Assembly: GCF_016482825.1 (NCBI RefSeq)
Contig: NZ_JAEMNV010000012.1
Location: 62,001-126,000, forward strand
DNA length: 64,000 nucleotides
Source of the DNA: Antrihabitans stalagmiti
GTDB lineage: Bacteria > Actinomycetota > Actinomycetes > Mycobacteriales > Mycobacteriaceae
Reading direction: 5' to 3'
In this document: one piece after another, positions 60,905-64,000 of the stretch
Position numbering within the stretch: the stretch's first letter is position 1
Layout: each line of letters begins with the position of its first letter
Program-made: the position numbers and the translations under genes
The notes under the pieces: generated by a model
Told to the model about the DNA's origin: nothing
Databases searched by the model: none
Seen by the model: the letters and a program-made list of their open reading frames with translations, nothing else

Positions 60905-61528
60905 ATGAAAATTGCAATGTTCGGCGTGACGGGCAATGTCGGTAGCGTGTTGTTGGAGCAGGCGCTCGATGCCGGTCACGATGTAGAAGTTCTCGTGCGG
61001 TCCCCGGGCAAGCTCGCGACTCGATCGCCGCACCTGTCGATCACCGAGGGTGATGCGTGTGACGCTGCGGCCGTCGAATCCGTGGTCGCCGGCACCGACG
61101 CCGTACTCAGTACTTTGGGCGGATTTCGTGGACCGGAAAGTCTCAGTGTCGGTACCGCCGCGATCATGGGTGCGATGGCCCGCCACAGCGTGCGGCGCAT
61201 CGTGATCATGCAGGGCTTTCACCTGCACATCGAAGGCGATCCGCGGAACGTCGGCAAGCGTCTGATCGGGCCGATCATGAAGACCGTTGCGCCTGCGATC
61301 GTGCGTCATGCGGCGATCATGGGAAAGGCGGTGGGTGAGAGCGACCTGGACTGGACGATAGTTCGAGCTCCACGTGTCATCGCAGGCGGACCGACGGGTC
61401 ACATGCGGACGGGCATGTTGAAGATCGGGCCGTGGAGCACCGTGACCTGCGGTGACGTCGCGTCGTTGATGCTCGAGTGCCTGACCAGCGACCGGTTCGT
61501 CGGCGACGCCCCGATGATCGCTTCGTAA
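60905..61528 (+). CDS. NAD(P)-binding atypical SDR family protein
   Basis: A 207-residue Rossmann protein from ATG 60905, with nucleotide-binding GVTGNVGSVLLEQAL, VLVRSPGKLATRSPHL and the later WTIVRAPRVIAGG. This is the NmrA/BVR-B-like group that includes flavin reductases and redox sensors. The substrate is not predictable. It is convergent with the LuxR gene, 4 nt apart. Confidence 0.87.
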   Translation: MKIAMFGVTGNVGSVLLEQALDAGHDVEVLVRSPGKLATRSPHLSITEGDACDAAAVESVVAGTDAVLSTLGGFRGPESLSVGTAAIMGAMARHSVRRIVIMQGFHLHIEGDPRNVGKRLIGPIMKTVAPAIVRHAAIMGKAVGESDLDWTIVRAPRVIAGGPTGHMRTGMLKIGPWSTVTCGDVASLMLECLTSDRFVGDAPMIAS

Positions 61529-61532
61529 CTGC

Positions 61533-62672
61533 TCAGTCTGCAGTCCAGGGACCGCCGCGTACCGCTTTGTTCGCCAGCACTCGCTTCTCGTTGTCGCGAA
61601 ACCGTGGCTCGTAGTGGTTGAAGAAGATCCTTCCCACCAGATCGCGTCGACTACGGACCCCCGTCTTGTCGAAGATGCTCTTCAGGTGCTGCTGCACGGT
61701 GTGCACGGAGACGACCAGGTCGGTCGAAATCTGCGTCGTCGATGCGCCTTGCAAAACCAGGCGGGTGACGTCCTTCTCCCGCTCGGTGAGTCCATATGCC
61801 GACATCAGCAGTGGATTGATTCGGCTCGGATGCGCCGGTTCGATTATCACGGCGATCCGCCGCTGGCCTGTCGAGGTGAGGCAGGCGCCGTGCAACACGA
61901 GCCACCTGCCGGAACGTGACCGTATCCGCGACACCGCCACGTCGCCGGGTCGGCTGCGATCTTCGGCCGAACGCAAGGTCCTTCCAGCGAGTGTCGTTAC
62001 AGCAGAGGGCAATTCGCCTCGATCCCAATTTCCGTCCGGTAGCTCGGCCAGCCAGTGCGCTACCCCTGGCGTCGCCGATTCGATGTCCCAATTCTCGTTC
62101 AACACAAGCAGACCCGGCGAATCCACGTATTCGGGTTCCGCCGCTTGGCCGAACAGCAGCGCGCGGCGAGCGCCATCGGCGAGGCTCGGCGCCACCGCCG
62201 CGATGAACGATTTCTCCAGCTCGGTGAACATCGGCTTGTCCGCGTCCCGATAGAGACCGAGAGCACCCCACACCTCGCCGGTTCGAGTGCGCAGCCGTGC
62301 GATCAATTCCTGATCGCCGCCCATCGACATGTTGCGTCGCCATCGTGGACTGCTGGACGGATCGCCGTCGGTTGCCTCGTGGAGGGTCGAGATGCCCGTC
62401 GACGATCGAATGACATCGGGGACCGACTGAGCATCGTCCTCGTAGTACTCGGCCGCCAGCCACTCGCCGGAGAATTCGGGTAGACCGACATGAAAGTGGC
62501 TTGTCATCAGCAACGACGCCGGGTCGACGGTGTACCAGCACGGTGTCTGGAAGAAGGGGACCACGCTGCCGACGACCTCGGTCACCTCGTTCCACAGCGT
62601 GACGAGATCCCGCGGTTGGGTGCACAGCCGCGCGACCTTCTCCGTTGCACGCTGAACAGAGTCGACGCTCAC
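61533..62672 (-). CDS. LuxR-family transcriptional regulator
   Basis: A 379-residue protein from GTG 62672. The C-terminal LuxR helix-turn-helix is LTEREKDVTRLVLQGASTTQISTDLVVSVHTVQQHL (in parts: LTEREKDV and VSVHTVQQHLKSIFDKTGV). The N-terminal 280 residues look like sensory GAF/PAS folds (WGALGLYRDADKPMFTELEKSF), with no receiver domain. The signal is unknown. Homologues with this order are common in actinobacteria. Confidence 0.85.
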   Translation of the reverse strand: MSVDSVQRATEKVARLCTQPRDLVTLWNEVTEVVGSVVPFFQTPCWYTVDPASLLMTSHFHVGLPEFSGEWLAAEYYEDDAQSVPDVIRSSTGISTLHEATDGDPSSSPRWRRNMSMGGDQELIARLRTRTGEVWGALGLYRDADKPMFTELEKSFIAAVAPSLADGARRALLFGQAAEPEYVDSPGLLVLNENWDIESATPGVAHWLAELPDGNWDRGELPSAVTTLAGRTLRSAEDRSRPGDVAVSRIRSRSGRWLVLHGACLTSTGQRRIAVIIEPAHPSRINPLLMSAYGLTEREKDVTRLVLQGASTTQISTDLVVSVHTVQQHLKSIFDKTGVRSRRDLVGRIFFNHYEPRFRDNEKRVLANKAVRGGPWTAD

Positions 62673-63092
62673 GGAGCCAACGCTACGAGCACACCGCACC
62701 GAAACGGAATACCAGGTTTGTGTAGGTCTGGCTCCGGTGTTGCACGACCTCCCGCCCGCGGCGAACGGACGGGAGATCGTTCTAACCGGTGGCTGTCCCC
62801 CTCATCTTGGACAAGCGAGCAGCTTGCATCAATTAACCTCCACCGATTTGTCGGCACACACGTCGCCGCCGCTCACGGGACGCCCGCTGCGGTCGGATAA
62901 ATGCTCGTGTGGCTCAACTATTTGCATCCCAGCTCGGAAGAACGGTCGGAAAGTACGTCGAATAGACGCACTTCATCAGTTCGTCCGGCACCGTCTTCAG
63001 ACTCGAGCCAGGGATCGTCCCAAAGGACGCTGGCCGATCCTATGACCTCTCCTTTGGTGCCGCAACCTGCAGCGCACCGCAGGACTGCCGTG
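62673..63092. other. Intergenic region, nothing recognised
   Basis: About 420 nt upstream of the LuxR-type gene and downstream of the right-edge gene. It contains short AT-rich runs (AATTAACC near 62830) that could be promoter elements for the LuxR gene, but no convincing gene or hairpin. Confidence 0.5.
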
Positions 63093-63977
63093 TCAGTCGG
63101 TATTTCCGCGGGTTCGGCCGGGGTCGACCGTCAAACCTGGGTGTCCAGGATCGGTTGCGGGAACGGGATCCGGTTCGTCCGATTCGCCGATGACCTTCAT
63201 TTCGATGAGGCCGAGTTGCGGTCCGCCCTCGTGACGGATCACGGCACCCGAACCGTTGACGACGGTCCACCCGCCGCCGAATCTGCGCAGGCGGATGTTG
63301 GCAACTTCGGCTCGATCGGTCTTGCCGGTGAACACCTCAGCCACCGCTTCGAAGATTCGCTTCACATCGTCGGGATGCGGCGCGTCGCGATTGTCGACCA
63401 TGCCTTTCCACTGGATACCCGTCGGCGGATCGGTGATCCACTGAATCAGCCGCATCCGACTCAAATCCATCAGCACTATGTGGGTACTCAGAGCTACCTG
63501 CGACATCGCCCCCAGCGCCGCTGACTCCAACGATCGTGGCAACGGGCTGTTCGCAGAAACGTCGTGCAGCAACCCTCGCCACACCTGGTTGTCCTGTTGC
63601 GCGGCAAGCACGAGGTGCGCGACACCGCTCCTGCCTGCAGAGCCCCGGACTCTGGCCAGCCCGTTCCAAGTCGATCCGGCATGCGGTTCTAGCACTCGAC
63701 TGATCAAGCCGAGGCCGTCGTCGACACTCACATATCGAAGAGCTTCGGGAGCGGTGAAGGTTCGCCGGTCGGACGCGACGACGTCCGCAGAAAACAGATC
63801 GGGCAGTGTTGCAGGAAGCTCGACCAACCGCAGCGTGGAATCCCAGTCGAAGGCAAGGGCAGTGGCCGGCGAGGTCTGCGGCTCCGAAGTCGAGGGGCCG
63901 ATCCACAGCTGGACCCCGTGGACCTCCGTAGGTCCGATGATCGGCTCGAGTATCAGCCGTGTCGATTGGCCTGGCAT
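63093..63977 (-). CDS. Hypothetical protein at the right edge, possibly sensory
   Basis: 294 residues from ATG 63977; the frame remains open to the window edge, so the true start may lie outside. No family is recognised with confidence. The central region (FTAPEALRYVSVDDGLGLISRVLEPH and later IVLMDLSRMRLIQWITDPP, in parts) alternates strands and helices in the way of PAS- or GAF-like folds, but no ligand motif is seen. The C-terminal tail is Pro/Asp-rich. Confidence 0.55.
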   Translation of the reverse strand: MPGQSTRLILEPIIGPTEVHGVQLWIGPSTSEPQTSPATALAFDWDSTLRLVELPATLPDLFSADVVASDRRTFTAPEALRYVSVDDGLGLISRVLEPHAGSTWNGLARVRGSAGRSGVAHLVLAAQQDNQVWRGLLHDVSANSPLPRSLESAALGAMSQVALSTHIVLMDLSRMRLIQWITDPPTGIQWKGMVDNRDAPHPDDVKRIFEAVAEVFTGKTDRAEVANIRLRRFGGGWTVVNGSGAVIRHEGGPQLGLIEMKVIGESDEPDPVPATDPGHPGLTVDPGRTRGNTD

Positions 63978-64000
63978 GAGTTCTCGCGTCGTGTCGTACC

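Overview
This window is the replication-origin region of a high-GC actinobacterial chromosome. It is most likely Rhodococcus or a close relative in the Nocardiaceae. The evidence is the gene order jag-yidC-yidD-rnpA-rpmH-dnaA-dnaN-recF-dciA(DUF721)-gyrB-gyrA-DUF3566-tRNA(Ile)-DLW-39-tRNA(Ala). On the other side lie rsmG-parA-parB and the sigM/trxB/trxA/cwlM and murJ/DUF6049/NUDIX/pcnA blocks found near oriC in mycobacteria and rhodococci. GTG starts are frequent and dnaA appears to start at TTG. No phage, insertion sequence or CRISPR array was seen.

Layout. 1-13.7 kb is accessory metabolism: a lipoprotein hydrolase / FMN reductase / RibD-like cluster divergent from a large BTAD/NB-ARC/TPR regulator, a NAD-dependent DNA ligase, a deazaflavin-dependent nitroreductase-type protein, a multicopper oxidase, a Baeyer-Villiger-type monooxygenase, an acyl-CoA dehydrogenase-like protein, an excalibur peptide, and a MarR-controlled pair of SMR transporters. 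13.7-20 kb holds two tRNAs, DUF3566, gyrA and gyrB. A three-gene set (PF10118 diiron-like protein, FNR/2Fe-2S reductase, alpha/beta hydrolase) at 20.2-23.2 kb sits between gyrB and dciA. 23.3-28.4 kb is dciA-recF-dnaN-dnaA with the probable oriC between dnaN and dnaA. 28.9-31.6 kb is the forward rpmH-rnpA-yidD-yidC-jag operon, ended by a strong terminator.

31.7-38.3 kb is the segregation region: rsmG, a stretch of about 3.9 kb with no convincing gene but five parS sites (seven in all, counting those in the starts of rsmG and parA), then parA and parB. 39-50.7 kb is leftward envelope and redox genes: the amidase-like regulator CwlM, thioredoxin system, SigM with its putative anti-sigma factor, the MurJ-pseudokinase fusion, a DUF6049 membrane protein and a NUDIX hydrolase, with pcnA divergent. 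52-64 kb is mixed: ArsR/SRPBCC pair, DUF2993 protein, Asp-rich repeat protein, MFS transporter, a small regulator-like protein with a palindromic leader, an ABC-F ATPase, a VOC protein, type II dehydroquinase, a secreted DUF4189 protein, an NAD(P)-binding protein, a LuxR-type regulator and a protein at the right edge.

The main points of interest are the parS-rich gene-free interval, parS sites embedded in gene starts, the putative diiron oxygenase set inside the origin cluster, a 59-nt palindromic repeat present twice, a degenerate catalytic site in CwlM, an attenuator-like leader before the ABC-F gene, and shared promoter/operator elements in the MarR-SMR cluster. All identifications come from reading motifs and gene order; no database search was run.
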